Origin: an uncultured Lachnospiraceae bacterium
Lineage (GTDB): Bacteria > Bacillota > Clostridia > Lachnospirales > Lachnospiraceae
Length of the DNA stretch: 47,702 bases
Direction of reading: 5' to 3'
Assembly (NCBI GenBank): GCA_902797185.1
Contig: CADBRV010000061.1
Coordinates: 1-47,702, forward strand
The position numbers and the translations under genes are program-made. This document shows, in pieces, positions 26,095 to 35,105 of the stretch. Within the stretch, counting starts at the first letter, position 1. Each line of letters begins with the position of its first letter. Below the pieces are notes generated by a model. That model saw nothing but the letters and a program-made list of their open reading frames with translations, was not told the origin of the DNA and did no database searches.

Positions 26095-27381
26095 ATGCTG
26101 CTTCATCCAGCCCACCATGTTTCCGGCACTGTCACAGTGCCATCCGATAAATCCATTTCCCACCGCAGCGTCATTTTCGGCTCTATAGCGGAAGGCACCA
26201 CCCGGGTCAAAAACTGCCTGTTCAGCGCAGACTGTCTATCCACGATCTCCTGTTTCAAACAGATGGGGATCCGGATTACAAAAGAGGAAGGCTCCGGTGA
26301 CCTTTTCGTAGAAGGCAAAGGCCTGGATGGCTTGAAAGCGCCGCAGGAAGTTTTAGATACCGGGAACAGCGGCACCACTACCCGCCTTCTGGCAGGGCTC
26401 CTGAGCGGCCAGGAGTTTCCAAGCACGCTCAGCGGCGACGCCTCTTTAAACAGCCGCCCCATGAAACGGGTCCTTACCCCGCTTACGGAAATGGGCGCGG
26501 ACATTAAAAGCCGGGAAAACAACGGCTGTGCCCCTTTGGACATCCGTCCTTCCCATCTTCATGGGATCCATTACCAGATGCCCATCGCCAGTGCCCAGGT
26601 CAAATCCTGCCTGCTTCTGGCCGGCCTTTATGCCGACAGTCCAGTAACGGTGACTGAGCCTGCCCCTTCCAGGGACCACAGCGAAAGGATGCTTTCCGCC
26701 TTCGGCGCCAGCATTTCAAAGCAGGGTCTTGATGTATCCATCCAGCCACGCCCGGTGCTGCACGCCCAGGAAATCGACGTACCCGGCGACATTTCGTCCG
26801 CGGCATACTTTATTGCTGCAGCTTTACTTTTAAAAGGCAGTTCCTTGCTGATCCGGAATGTAGGGATTAACCCCACCCGGGCTGGGATCCTTACTGTATG
26901 TGAAAAGATGGGTGCGGATATCAAAAAGAAAAATGAGAGGGAAGTCTCCGGGGAACCGGTCTGCGACCTCCTGGTCAAAAGCTCCTTCCTCCATGGCACG
27001 GTTATGGAAGGGGACATGATCCCGTCCCTGATTGACGAAATCCCCATCCTTGCTGTCATGGCAGCCCTTTCGGAAGGGGAAACCATCATCCGGGATGCAG
27101 CGGACCTTAAGGCAAAGGAAACCGACCGGATCCATACCACTGTGGAAAATTTAAAAGCCATGGGCGCCGACGTGGTACCTACGGAAGACGGCTTCCTTAT
27201 CCATGGAAAAAAATCCCTCCATGGCGCCAACTTGGAAAGCTTTGAGGACCACCGCATTGCCATGGCATTTACGATTGCCGCCCTCTGCGCGGATGGGGAC
27301 AGCCAGATATCCCACCCGGACTGTGTACGGATTTCCTGGCCTTCCTTCTATGAAAGCCTGGAAAAGATCCTCGTGAAATAA
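26095..27381 (+). CDS. aroA: 3-phosphoshikimate 1-carboxyvinyltransferase (EPSP synthase)
   Basis: A 428-residue enzyme of normal length. VPSDKSISHRS (Lys19, Arg24), the PEP loop TGNSGTTTR (89-97), LNSRPMKRV, IASAQVKSCLLLAGLY and the C-terminal FEDHRIAMAF are conserved. It condenses shikimate-3-phosphate with PEP in the shikimate pathway. The RBS AAAGGA lies between repeat F and the ATG. A terminator follows at 27462-27499, so the tyrA-aroA unit ends here. Confidence 0.97.
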   Translation: MLLHPAHHVSGTVTVPSDKSISHRSVIFGSIAEGTTRVKNCLFSADCLSTISCFKQMGIRITKEEGSGDLFVEGKGLDGLKAPQEVLDTGNSGTTTRLLAGLLSGQEFPSTLSGDASLNSRPMKRVLTPLTEMGADIKSRENNGCAPLDIRPSHLHGIHYQMPIASAQVKSCLLLAGLYADSPVTVTEPAPSRDHSERMLSAFGASISKQGLDVSIQPRPVLHAQEIDVPGDISSAAYFIAAALLLKGSSLLIRNVGINPTRAGILTVCEKMGADIKKKNEREVSGEPVCDLLVKSSFLHGTVMEGDMIPSLIDEIPILAVMAALSEGETIIRDAADLKAKETDRIHTTVENLKAMGADVVPTEDGFLIHGKKSLHGANLESFEDHRIAMAFTIAALCADGDSQISHPDCVRISWPSFYESLEKILVK

Positions 27382-27461
27382 TGGTTTTCCAGCCCGAAAT
27401 CGAAAATGATAACACCCGGACTTACAACGTTTCGAAATGCGCGCCGCCGGGCGCACGAAAA

Positions 27462-27499
27462 AAAAGGACCAAAGGCTCATAGGAACCCCTGGTCCTTTT
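27462..27499. terminator. Terminator after aroA
   Basis: AAAAGGACCA (27462-27471) pairs perfectly with TGGTCCTTTT (27490-27499) across an 18-base loop, with T-rich sequence after it on the plus strand and a T-run on the minus strand. It probably serves both aroA and the convergent SGNH gene. Confidence 0.85.
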
Positions 27500-27602
27500 C
27501 CTTGCCTGGGCTGTTTTTTTATCACTTTTCCATTCCCAGGCTTTTTATGTACCTACTGCAGGCTGTCCGGATAAATACTGCATTCCGCTTTTACCCTTCC
27601 TG

Positions 27603-28565
27603 TTACTGGTCCAAATCCGCCGAAACCGTGTAATAATCCTGCAGGCACTTGTCCCATTCCGCGGCGCAGGCATCCTCCCGGTGGTCTGTGGCAAGCCCAT
27701 GGTCCAGCAGGTACTGCCCGAAATATTTTGATACTTTCTTTGCGCCATCATTATTCAGGTGGTCGCCCTTGTCCCTGGTATCGGTGGACCAGTCAATCTG
27801 GACCTCGTCCTGGCACAGGTTTAAATCCACAAAGTCCAGCCCCAGCTCATTTGCCAGCTGCTGGGTGGCATTATGCTTTTTATAATTCCAGCTTACCGTG
27901 TTCGGGGCGCTGGCCAGAAGAAGCTTTGCACCGTTCTTCTGGCAAAGCTGCTGGATGCTTTTCAGGTAACGGACGGATTCAGAAGGCACCGGCTCCAGCT
28001 GGGCCGTCTCCTCCATCCACCCTTCTGCTGTCCCCGGGTCCGTCAAGTCCGAAGGCTCGTAGCCTTTTGTGGTGCTGATATTCGTATAGCCTACTGTGAA
28101 ATTGAAATCCCTCAGATCCAGGTTCTTCCACCTGTCATGGTAGGCAAATGCCGGCACCGCCTCATTTACTTTATACATGATCTGGTAAGGCACCGAAAAT
28201 TCCCGGAAAATGCAGTCTGTCTCCAGCACCACGACTTTCGGGGACTGGGTCTTGAATATGTTTCTTAATATCGGCAGTGTATAGCACAGCTCCTGGGCTG
28301 CCGTGCCGCAGTCAAAGGAAGTGATGCCATACTGCTTCCACATATACATCGGATGGAAGGAGTCATAGCTGTTGCTGTCTCCCACCACGATGACGTCTAT
28401 CGTATTTTCCGGTTCCGCCACTACGGAAGAGGATTTTAAATCCTTCATCCCTTCTTCATCCGTATCATTCTTTGGCAGAAACAGGAAAGAAAGGAATACA
28501 AGGCAGCAGGCAAGTACGCCAAGGAACCCCAGCACTTTTATGCATCTATTCCATTTTATTTTCAT
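27603..28565 (-). CDS. SGNH-hydrolase-like partner of the MBOAT acyltransferase
   Basis: A 320-residue protein with one N-terminal membrane anchor (about 8-30) and an extracytoplasmic domain. VIVVGDSNSYDSFHP carries the GDS nucleophile motif and DKGDHLNNDG the DxxH dyad near the C-terminus, as in SGNH/AlgJ/DltD-like O-acetyltransferases. It starts ten bases after the MBOAT gene with AGAGG. The pair should move acyl (usually acetyl) groups across the membrane onto a surface polymer. The acceptor is not evident, as no polysaccharide cluster is adjacent. Confidence 0.8.
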   Translation of the reverse strand: MKIKWNRCIKVLGFLGVLACCLVFLSFLFLPKNDTDEEGMKDLKSSSVVAEPENTIDVIVVGDSNSYDSFHPMYMWKQYGITSFDCGTAAQELCYTLPILRNIFKTQSPKVVVLETDCIFREFSVPYQIMYKVNEAVPAFAYHDRWKNLDLRDFNFTVGYTNISTTKGYEPSDLTDPGTAEGWMEETAQLEPVPSESVRYLKSIQQLCQKNGAKLLLASAPNTVSWNYKKHNATQQLANELGLDFVDLNLCQDEVQIDWSTDTRDKGDHLNNDGAKKVSKYFGQYLLDHGLATDHREDACAAEWDKCLQDYYTVSADLDQ

Positions 28566-28574
28566 AAAGCGCCT

Positions 28575-30209
28575 CTAGTATTGTGCATACATCGGGTCCA
28601 CCGGCAGGTATCCGAACCCGTATGCGCCAAAAATAATGATATACAAAACAAGCCCTAAATAAAACGCCCAGCGCACCGGCAGCTTCTTTACTGCCAGGTG
28701 CTCCCTGACCTCGTAACCGTTTTCATTTAATACGCTGATGACAAACACAATGGCTGTCGTAACAAGCACGATGATGACATCGTGGATGTCGATCTGCAGC
28801 GTCTGAAGCAGCTGCCCGTTAAAGGATTTCAGCGTAAACCGGGTGAACATGGTTTTTGCCATGCCAAGCCCGATCCTAAGGGAATCCGCACGGAAGAACA
28901 TCTCGCCGATGCAGACCAGGATACAGGTCCTTACGATACGGAAAATTTTGTAAGCCCATGCCTGCCAGGGGCGTACCAGGTGTTTGTTCATCCAGACCGT
29001 TGCCGGCATGATAAAGTTGCCGATCAGGATAAATACCAGGTGGTACATGCCAAAAAAGATATAATGCCAACCGGCGCCATGCCAAAGCCCGTTGCACACC
29101 CATACGAAAAACAGGGCGATGGAACCGGTAAGCACGGGCCCGAAATGGTTGCCGAATTTCTTCCTGGCTTTTTTTGTCAGCTTTTTCATGCCGTCCGCTG
29201 TGGTGATGGGGAAAAAGATATAATCCCTAAGGAACGCGCCCAAAGTGATGTGCCATCTCTGCCAGAACTCGGAAATTGTCTTGGAGAAGAATGGCCGCTT
29301 AAAGTTTTCCGGCATCGTGATGCCGAACATCTGGGCGATCCCCACTACCGCATCCATGGACCCGGAAAAGTCCATATAAAGCTGTAGCGTATAAGCGACG
29401 GCGGAAAGGGCAATGACGCCTCCGTCAAACTGGGTGCTGTTCGTATAAATAATATTGACAGCCGTGTTAAGCCGGTCCGCCACTACGATTTTCTTCATCA
29501 TGCCATAGAGGTAGCGCTGCAGGCCTTTCATGAAATGATCGTACTGGATGGGACCGGCATCCCAGAGCTGCTGCGCCGTCTCACGGTATCTGCAGATAGG
29601 GCCCTCCACGATCTGTGGGAAGAAGGAAAGAAACAAGGACAGCCTTAGCGGGTTGTGGTCCGCCTTTATCGTTCCCCGGTAAACGTCCAGGATATAGGAA
29701 AGCGCTGAAAGGGTATAGAAAGAAATACCCAGTGGCTTAACAAAATCAGGCACTGGCACGCTCATGCCGGTCCCCATGACCGAAAGCAGGGAATTTACAT
29801 TGGTTGCAAAGAAGCCGGAATATTTTAAAACCAGCAGCAGCCCCACATGCAGTATGGCAGCCAGGATGGCTACCGCCCTCTGCTTCGCCAGGTAAGGCTT
29901 CTTTTTTTCTTTCTTCTCCTGCCTTGAGAGGCCTTCCAGGCCCGCATCCATTTTCTGCTGCATGTTCTCCAGCACAAGGCCGAAGAAAAACATGGAAAGA
30001 GATGACAAAACCAGGAATACGATCAGTGTACCGCTGACCAGCCAGTAGAATCCCCAGCTTGCCAGAAGCAGGAAATATTTCTTCCATTTTCGAGGGAAAA
30101 CCTGGTATACCAGCAGGCAGGCAGGCAGGAATACCATAAAAAAGAGCAGTGAAAAATACGAGGTCAGGCTGGAAACCTGTCCCGCTAAGAAAAATGAAGG
30201 CAGCTTCAT
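28575..30209 (-). CDS. MBOAT-family membrane O-acyltransferase (AlgI/DltB-like)
   Basis: A 544-residue polytopic protein with about eleven hydrophobic segments. FFPQIVEGPICRYRE, FSKTISEFWQRWHITLGAFL and NGLWHGAGWHYIFFGMYH contain the conserved MBOAT residues, the last with the invariant histidine. It is expected to pass acyl groups across the membrane to the SGNH protein encoded next. The RBS GGGGAGGAG lies before the ATG. A terminator-type hairpin at 30248-30276 sits only 38 bases upstream, with the predicted promoter on its far side. Confidence 0.92.
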   Translation of the reverse strand: MKLPSFFLAGQVSSLTSYFSLLFFMVFLPACLLVYQVFPRKWKKYFLLLASWGFYWLVSGTLIVFLVLSSLSMFFFGLVLENMQQKMDAGLEGLSRQEKKEKKKPYLAKQRAVAILAAILHVGLLLVLKYSGFFATNVNSLLSVMGTGMSVPVPDFVKPLGISFYTLSALSYILDVYRGTIKADHNPLRLSLFLSFFPQIVEGPICRYRETAQQLWDAGPIQYDHFMKGLQRYLYGMMKKIVVADRLNTAVNIIYTNSTQFDGGVIALSAVAYTLQLYMDFSGSMDAVVGIAQMFGITMPENFKRPFFSKTISEFWQRWHITLGAFLRDYIFFPITTADGMKKLTKKARKKFGNHFGPVLTGSIALFFVWVCNGLWHGAGWHYIFFGMYHLVFILIGNFIMPATVWMNKHLVRPWQAWAYKIFRIVRTCILVCIGEMFFRADSLRIGLGMAKTMFTRFTLKSFNGQLLQTLQIDIHDVIIVLVTTAIVFVISVLNENGYEVREHLAVKKLPVRWAFYLGLVLYIIIFGAYGFGYLPVDPMYAQY

Positions 30210-30247
30210 GGATTAGGGCTCCTCCCCAAGGCGGTAATAGGAAATGA

Positions 30248-30276
30248 AAAAGGCATAGAACGGGTCTATGCCTTTT
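30248..30276. terminator. Terminator-like hairpin in the MBOAT leader
   Basis: AAAAGGCATAGA (30248-30259) pairs over twelve bases with TCTATGCCTTTT (30265-30276), and a T-run follows on the minus strand. There is no room for a promoter between it and the MBOAT start at 30209, so it may be an attenuator or a leaky terminator of pnp. Confidence 0.75.
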
Positions 30277-30335
30277 CCATCCATATTCTCTATGGAAACA
30301 AGGCAGGCATTTTATTTCAAAGGTGCACTGTTTCC

Positions 30336-30364
30336 ATAATACTGATCGAAATACAAGCTGTAAA
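30336..30364 (-). promoter_or_regulatory. Predicted promoter of the MBOAT-SGNH operon
   Basis: On the minus strand TTTACA (30364-30359), 17 bases and TATTAT (30341-30336). The leader would be about 120 bases and include the hairpin at 30248-30276. Confidence 0.5.
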
Positions 30365-30388
30365 AGCGCATTTCCATTTACAGGTCAA

Positions 30389-30440
30389 ATGCCGCATTGC
30401 AAATCGTCTTTTAAGACTAGGCGGTTAATGCATTGCAAGG
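30389..30440 (+). repeat. Remnant of the dispersed repeat between pnp and the MBOAT gene
   Basis: GCCGCATTGCAAATCGTC (from 30391) matches the left end of module P, and GCGGTTAATGCATTGCAAGG matches its right end as in copy I. The whole centre, including the hairpins and ATG, is missing. This looks like an internal deletion that left the two ends. Confidence 0.5.
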
Positions 30441-30473
30441 AAAAGGCTACAGCACTATTTTTCAGTTACAGGA

Positions 30474-32567
30474 TCAGAAATCCTGCTTTACGTCTTTTAT
30501 GCTGAAGGAGAAGCGTCCCATCTTGTCCTTGCCTAAGCATTTTACGCGGACATGGTCGCCCAGTGTCAGCACATCCTCTACATGGTCGATACGGTGCTTT
30601 GCAATCTTGGAGATGTGCACCATGCCTTCCTTGCCCGGGGCAAATTCGATAAAGGCGCCGAATTCCTTGATGCTGACAACTTTGCCTTCCAGGACCTGTC
30701 CTTCGTAATAGTCGGTGACAATGACATGGATCAGGCGGAGTGCCTCATCAATGCCCTTCTCGTCCATTCCGCTGACAGATACAAAGCCGTCATCGGTAAT
30801 GTCGATCTTGACGTTGCACTGCTCGGTAATGGCATTGATGGTCTTACCCCTCTGCCCTACTACATCGCCGATCTTGGCCGGGTCAATGGTGATATTCTTG
30901 ATCTTCGGGGCATACTCGCTTACATGGTCCCTTGGAGCACTGATGCACGGCAGCATGACGTTGTCCAGGATGTAGTTGCGGGCCTGATGGGTGCGATGGA
31001 TGGCTTCTTCTACAATCGGGCGGGTAAGGCCATGGATTTTGATATCCATCTGGATGGCGGTAATGCCTTCCTTTGTACCGGCTACCTTGAAGTCCATGTC
31101 GCCGAAGAAATCTTCCAGACCCTGGATATCAGTAAGCACTAGGTAATCATCATCGGTATCGCCCGTCACAAGACCGCAGGAAATACCAGCTACAGGCTTT
31201 TTAATCGGTACGCCGGCTGCCATAAGGGACATGGTAGACGCGCACACAGAAGCCTGGGAAGTGGAACCGTTGGACTCAAAAGTCTCGGAAACCAGCCTCA
31301 TGGCATAAGGGAATTCTTCCTCGCTGGGGATGACCGGCAGAAGCGCACGCTCTGCCAGGGCTCCATGCCCGATTTCACGACGTCCCGGCCCCCTGCTGGG
31401 CTTTGTCTCGCCTACGGAGTAGGAAGGGAAGTTATACTGGTGCATATATCTCTGGGAGGTGATATTTTCATCCAGCCCGTCGATCCTCTTCGCTTCGGAA
31501 AGAGGTGCCAATGTCGTAATGGTGCAGATCTGGGTCTGCCCCCTGGTGAACATGGCACTGCCATGGACACGGGGAACGATATCCACTTCGGCTGCCAGCG
31601 GGCGGATCTGGTCGATTGCCCTGCCATCCGGCCTTTTGTGGTCTTTTAAGATCATCTTGCGGACGGTCTTTTTCTGATACTGGTAAACAGCGTCATCCAG
31701 CACGTTCAGCCATTCTTCATTGTCAGCAAACGCTTCCGCCAGCCTGTCTGTAATCTTGCTGATATTTTCTTCCCTGGTCTGCTTGTCATCGGTAAAGACT
31801 GCCTCTTCCATTTCTTCCGGAGGCACAAGTTCTTTCATCTTCTCATTCAGCTCTTCCGGGATCGTGTAATGTTCGTAGTCATGCTTTGCCTTGTCTTCTT
31901 TTTCGATGATGCCATTAAAGAAAGCGATGACCTGCTGGTTTACGTCATGGGCTTTGTAAATCGCGTCAATCATGACATCATCAGGGATTTCATTGGCGCC
32001 GGCTTCGATCATAATGACCTTTTCGGAAGTAGATGCTACCGTAAGGCGCAGGTCTCCCTCATCCCAATCCTTCTGTCCCGGATTTACGATGAACTCCCCG
32101 TCTTTCATGCCAATCTGTGTCATAGCACAAGGACCGTCGAAGGGGATATCGGAAATGCAGGTGGAAAGGGCGCTGCCAAGCATGGCGACCAGTTCCGGAC
32201 GGCACTGGGGGTCTACGCTCATGACAAGGTTGTTCAATGTCACGTCATTTCGGTAATCCTTCGGGAAAAGCGGGCGCATCGGGCGGTCGATGACACGGGC
32301 AGTCAGCACGGAGTTGGTGCTGGCTTTTCCTTCCCTCTTATTAAAGCCTCCAGGGATTTTCCCGACAGAATACATTTTTTCTTCAAATTCTACGCTCAGC
32401 GGGAAAAAGTCGATCCCTTCCCTGGGTTTCTCCGATGCAGTCGCGGTAGAAAGTACCACTGTATCGCCATAGTGCATGAATGCAGCACCGTTTGCCTGCT
32501 TTGCGACACGGCCGATATCCACGGTCAGTGTCTTTCCGGCAAGTTCCATGGAATAACTACGGAACAT
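30474..32567 (-). CDS. pnp: Polyribonucleotide nucleotidyltransferase (PNPase)
   Basis: A 697-residue protein. Two RNase PH domains are followed by a KH domain (IGDVVGQRGKTINAITEQC) and an S1 domain (GQVLEGKVVSIKEFGAFIEF, KMGRFSFSIKD). FFPLSVEFEEKMYSVGKIPG and RGPGRREIGHGALAERAL are family signatures. It degrades RNA 3'-5' using phosphate. The RBS AAAGGAG lies before the ATG. It follows rpsO, the usual bacterial arrangement, with a terminator-type hairpin between them. Confidence 0.98.
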   Translation of the reverse strand: MFRSYSMELAGKTLTVDIGRVAKQANGAAFMHYGDTVVLSTATASEKPREGIDFFPLSVEFEEKMYSVGKIPGGFNKREGKASTNSVLTARVIDRPMRPLFPKDYRNDVTLNNLVMSVDPQCRPELVAMLGSALSTCISDIPFDGPCAMTQIGMKDGEFIVNPGQKDWDEGDLRLTVASTSEKVIMIEAGANEIPDDVMIDAIYKAHDVNQQVIAFFNGIIEKEDKAKHDYEHYTIPEELNEKMKELVPPEEMEEAVFTDDKQTREENISKITDRLAEAFADNEEWLNVLDDAVYQYQKKTVRKMILKDHKRPDGRAIDQIRPLAAEVDIVPRVHGSAMFTRGQTQICTITTLAPLSEAKRIDGLDENITSQRYMHQYNFPSYSVGETKPSRGPGRREIGHGALAERALLPVIPSEEEFPYAMRLVSETFESNGSTSQASVCASTMSLMAAGVPIKKPVAGISCGLVTGDTDDDYLVLTDIQGLEDFFGDMDFKVAGTKEGITAIQMDIKIHGLTRPIVEEAIHRTHQARNYILDNVMLPCISAPRDHVSEYAPKIKNITIDPAKIGDVVGQRGKTINAITEQCNVKIDITDDGFVSVSGMDEKGIDEALRLIHVIVTDYYEGQVLEGKVVSIKEFGAFIEFAPGKEGMVHISKIAKHRIDHVEDVLTLGDHVRVKCLGKDKMGRFSFSIKDVKQDF

Positions 32568-32640
32568 CTTAACTCCTTTCGTCTCCTGCCCGGCGCCTCT
32601 CCTGCGCTGCGGGCTACGGCTATAGGCCGCCTTACTATAA

Positions 32641-32678
32641 AAAAGAGCGGGCTTAATATTCCATAAGGCCGCTCTTTT
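32641..32678. terminator. Hairpin between rpsO and pnp
   Basis: AAAAGAGCGG (32641-32650) pairs with CCGCTCTTTT (32669-32678), with a T-run on the minus strand. It ends rpsO transcripts at least partly. I see no separate promoter for pnp after it, so read-through or processing is likely. Confidence 0.8.
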
Positions 32679-32708
32679 AGATCCGTTTCCAGTCTTACGG
32701 TGCTGCTA

Positions 32709-32975
32709 TTATTTACGCAGGCCCAGACGCTCAATCAGGTTACGGTACCGGTTAATATCTTTCTCTTTCAGGTATGCCAGAAGACGACGCCTCCTGCCGA
32801 CCATCTTCAGAAGGCCCCTCCTGGAGTGGTGGTCTTTCTTGTTGACTTTCAGGTGCTCAGTCAGCTCGTTGATGCGCTCGGTAAGAAGTGCAACCTGTAC
32901 TTCCGGTGAACCGGTATCACCTTCGGAAATAGCATACTCTTTGATGATTTCGTCTTTTTTCTCTTTGGTAATCAT
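32709..32975 (-). CDS. rpsO: 30S ribosomal protein S15
   Basis: The 88-residue product, [20 protein letters not shown] with [23 protein letters not shown] and [13 protein letters not shown], is S15 at its normal length. It binds the 16S rRNA three-way junction. The start at 32975 has AGGAG five bases upstream. The leader of about 105 bases contains a small hairpin CGGGC/GCCCG (33003-33015), possibly used for S15 autoregulation, though I cannot match a known S15-binding fold. Confidence 0.98.
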   Translation of the reverse strand: MITKEKKDEIIKEYAISEGDTGSPEVQVALLTERINELTEHLKVNKKDHHSRRGLLKMVGRRRRLLAYLKEKDINRYRNLIERLGLRK

Positions 32976-33085
32976 TTGATCTCCTATCTGCCCTATGGAC
33001 CACGGGCTGTGCCCGCCTAAATACGCCATGCATCAGGGAAAGGTCGGAGCCTCCAAATCCTGGATGCAGGCAAATAACTTTATGT

Positions 33086-33114
33086 ATTATACCACAATCG
33101 TTATGTGCCGTCTA
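33086..33114 (-). promoter_or_regulatory. Promoter of rpsO
   Basis: On the minus strand a perfect TATAAT (33091-33086) with an extended TGG just before it, and a weak -35 TAGACG (33114-33109) at 17 bases. Confidence 0.7.
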
Positions 33115-33176
33115 TTGCTTTTTTCGTAAAGCGTCCTCTTCTTTTTATGGCAGTTTCTTTTTTATCACAACAGCCG

Positions 33177-33215
33177 CAGCGGTATTGAAATGCGGAAGCC
33201 GCTGCTTTTCAATAC
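33177..33215. other. Alternative hairpins after ribF
   Basis: GTATTGAAA (33182-33190) / TTTCAATAC (33207-33215) and GCAGCGG (33177-33183) / CCGCTGC (33200-33206) cannot both form fully. The T-rich tail is on the plus strand, so its use as a ribF terminator is uncertain. Confidence 0.45.
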
Positions 33216-33228
33216 TTTTCCCGTTTCT

Positions 33229-34194
33229 TTATACGTAGCAGTTGTAGAGGATTTCCGGCTTTGTATGGTAACCTTCCATGATTTCTTTTGCTTTCCCGCT
33301 GTCTATGGCAATCTGCTGCTTTAATTCTTCCAGCGAGCCGAACTTCTGCTCCGGGCGCAGGAAATGGAACAGCCTCAGGGTAACCATCTCGCCATAAGCG
33401 TTGCCGCTGTATCCGAATACATTGGTTTCTATGCTGACGTTATGTTTCCCTTCGATGGTAGGGCGGATGCCGATGTTGGTAACGGAATCATAGCAGCGGT
33501 CCCCGATAATGACAGAAGAAGCGTAAACGCCGAAAGGCGGCAGCATCTTCTCCGGGGCAGGATAAATATTCAAGGTGGGGAAACCGATTGCATTGCCGAT
33601 GCGGTTGCCCATCTTCACTTCCCCATGGAAAAAGTAAGGATAGCCTAAAAGCAGGTTTGCCTTTTCGATATTGCCCTTTTCGATTTCTTCCCGGACGAAG
33701 GTACTGCTGATGTCCCGTCCTTCATACTGCTTTTTTTCTACAATGGAAACGCCATATCCGTACTTGGAGGCAAAGTGCTCCAGCACCTTCGCATTGCCAC
33801 TGCGGTTATGCCCAAACGAGCAGTCCGTGCCTACGACGAACTGCCTGACATGGAGCTTTTCCACGGTCATGCGGATAAAATCTTCTGCCTCTATTTCCCT
33901 TACCTCTTCGGTAAAGGGGCATTCAATAAAGTAATCAATGCCGATGCTTTCAAAAACCAGGTGCTTTTCTTCGTTGGTGGTTAAAAAATGGGGCTTGGTA
34001 TGGGTGATCATGCTCTGGGGAGAAGTGTCAAAAGTAAAAATCGCGGTTTTTAAGTTTTTCTCCTTCTTCTGCCGCATGACTTCGTCCAGTAATTTTTTAT
34101 GCCCCATGTGCAGGCCGTCAAACTTGCCAATGGTAAGCACGGCACAGGTGCCCTGCGGCAATGAAAATTCCATTGTATCTTTAAAATAAATCAT
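33229..34194 (-). CDS. ribF: Bifunctional riboflavin kinase / FAD synthetase
   Basis: A 321-residue protein. The N-terminal FAD synthetase domain has LTIGKFDGLHMGHKKLL and VGTDCSFGHNRSG and ends with ISSTFVREEIEKG; the C-terminal riboflavin kinase domain has GNRIGNAIGFPTLNIYP and GVYASSV. It converts riboflavin to FMN and FAD. It overlaps the truB stop by four bases (ATGA) and ends the nusA-infB operon. FAD and FMN are the cofactors of the three flavoproteins elsewhere in this window. Confidence 0.97.
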   Translation of the reverse strand: MIYFKDTMEFSLPQGTCAVLTIGKFDGLHMGHKKLLDEVMRQKKEKNLKTAIFTFDTSPQSMITHTKPHFLTTNEEKHLVFESIGIDYFIECPFTEEVREIEAEDFIRMTVEKLHVRQFVVGTDCSFGHNRSGNAKVLEHFASKYGYGVSIVEKKQYEGRDISSTFVREEIEKGNIEKANLLLGYPYFFHGEVKMGNRIGNAIGFPTLNIYPAPEKMLPPFGVYASSVIIGDRCYDSVTNIGIRPTIEGKHNVSIETNVFGYSGNAYGEMVTLRLFHFLRPEQKFGSLEELKQQIAIDSGKAKEIMEGYHTKPEILYNCYV

Positions 34195-35105
34195 GCTAAA
34201 TCCTTAAAAATCTGCACCGGACGTGCCATATTCCTGCGCCGGTCGGCCTGGTAAATCCCATAGAAAGACCCATCCGGCCCATACAGCCGGATTTGATCCT
34301 CTCCGGCAGGCAGCCCGGATAAATTGATATCCGGTATGGATGAAAACGGGAGCGGGTTGCCGTTTCGGGCAGCTTTTTCCGATTCTTTACAGAACGAAGC
34401 TTTCGGGAGGTTCTCGAAAATACTGTCAACAGGGGAAAGGCAGCCGGAAAGGCGCCCCTCATCCTTTGCTTCCTGCAGCTTGTCAAAGGTGATAGCGTCG
34501 GAAACGGAAAACATGCCGACCCTGGTACGAAGCAGGGATTCCATGGCTGCCCCGCATCCGGCCTTTCGGCCAATGTCATGGCAGATGGTCCGGATGTAGG
34601 TCCCCTTGGAACAGGTGATCCTCATGCGGACGATGGGAGAATCCACCTCCAGCACATCCAGGCTGTAGATCGTAATATCCCTGGGCTGCCGCTCCACGGT
34701 CTTCCCTTCCCTGGCCAGTTCATACAATTTTTTCCCGCCGATTTTCTTGGCGGAATACATGGGCGGCACCTGTTTGATCTCTCCCACAAAGGAGGCGGCA
34801 ATTTCCCGGATCTCCTGTTCGGAAACCGTGACAGGGGAGGCCTGCAACACAGTCCCGGTCATATCCTGGGTATCTGTAACTATGCCGAGGTGCATGGCTG
34901 TTTCATAGGTTTTGGTCCAGTCTGTCAGAAGCCCGCAGGCTTTCGTGGCTTTTCCAAGGCAGATGGGAAGGACTCCCTCCGCTTCGGGGTCCAGCGTGCC
35001 GGTATGGCCCGCTTTTTTCTGCCCGAAAATTCCCCTTGCTTTTGATACGGCGTCCTGGCTGGTGAAGCCCCTGGGCTTATATAAATTCAGGATTCCATTC
35101 CACAT
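34191..35105 (-). CDS. truB: tRNA pseudouridine-55 synthase
   Basis: A 304-residue protein. NGILNLYKPRGFTSQDAVSK, KAGHTGTLDPEAEGVLPICL (catalytic Asp in GTLDP) and VPPMYSAKKIGGKKLYELAR are TruB signatures, with a C-terminal PUA-like region. It isomerises U55 in the T-loop of tRNAs. The ATG at 35105 overlaps the nrnA stop as TGATG; a GTG one codon upstream is also in frame. It overlaps ribF by four bases at its end. Confidence 0.97.
   Translation of the reverse strand: MWNGILNLYKPRGFTSQDAVSKARGIFGQKKAGHTGTLDPEAEGVLPICLGKATKACGLLTDWTKTYETAMHLGIVTDTQDMTGTVLQASPVTVSEQEIREIAASFVGEIKQVPPMYSAKKIGGKKLYELAREGKTVERQPRDITIYSLDVLEVDSPIVRMRITCSKGTYIRTICHDIGRKAGCGAAMESLLRTRVGMFSVSDAITFDKLQEAKDEGRLSGCLSPVDSIFENLPKASFCKESEKAARNGNPLPFSSIPDINLSGLPAGEDQIRLYGPDGSFYGIYQADRRRNMARPVQIFKDLA

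Noticed and set aside
27421-27461. Another copy of the dispersed repeat after aroA
   Set aside because: CGAAATGCGCGCCG resembles one end, but the match is too short and no hairpins follow.
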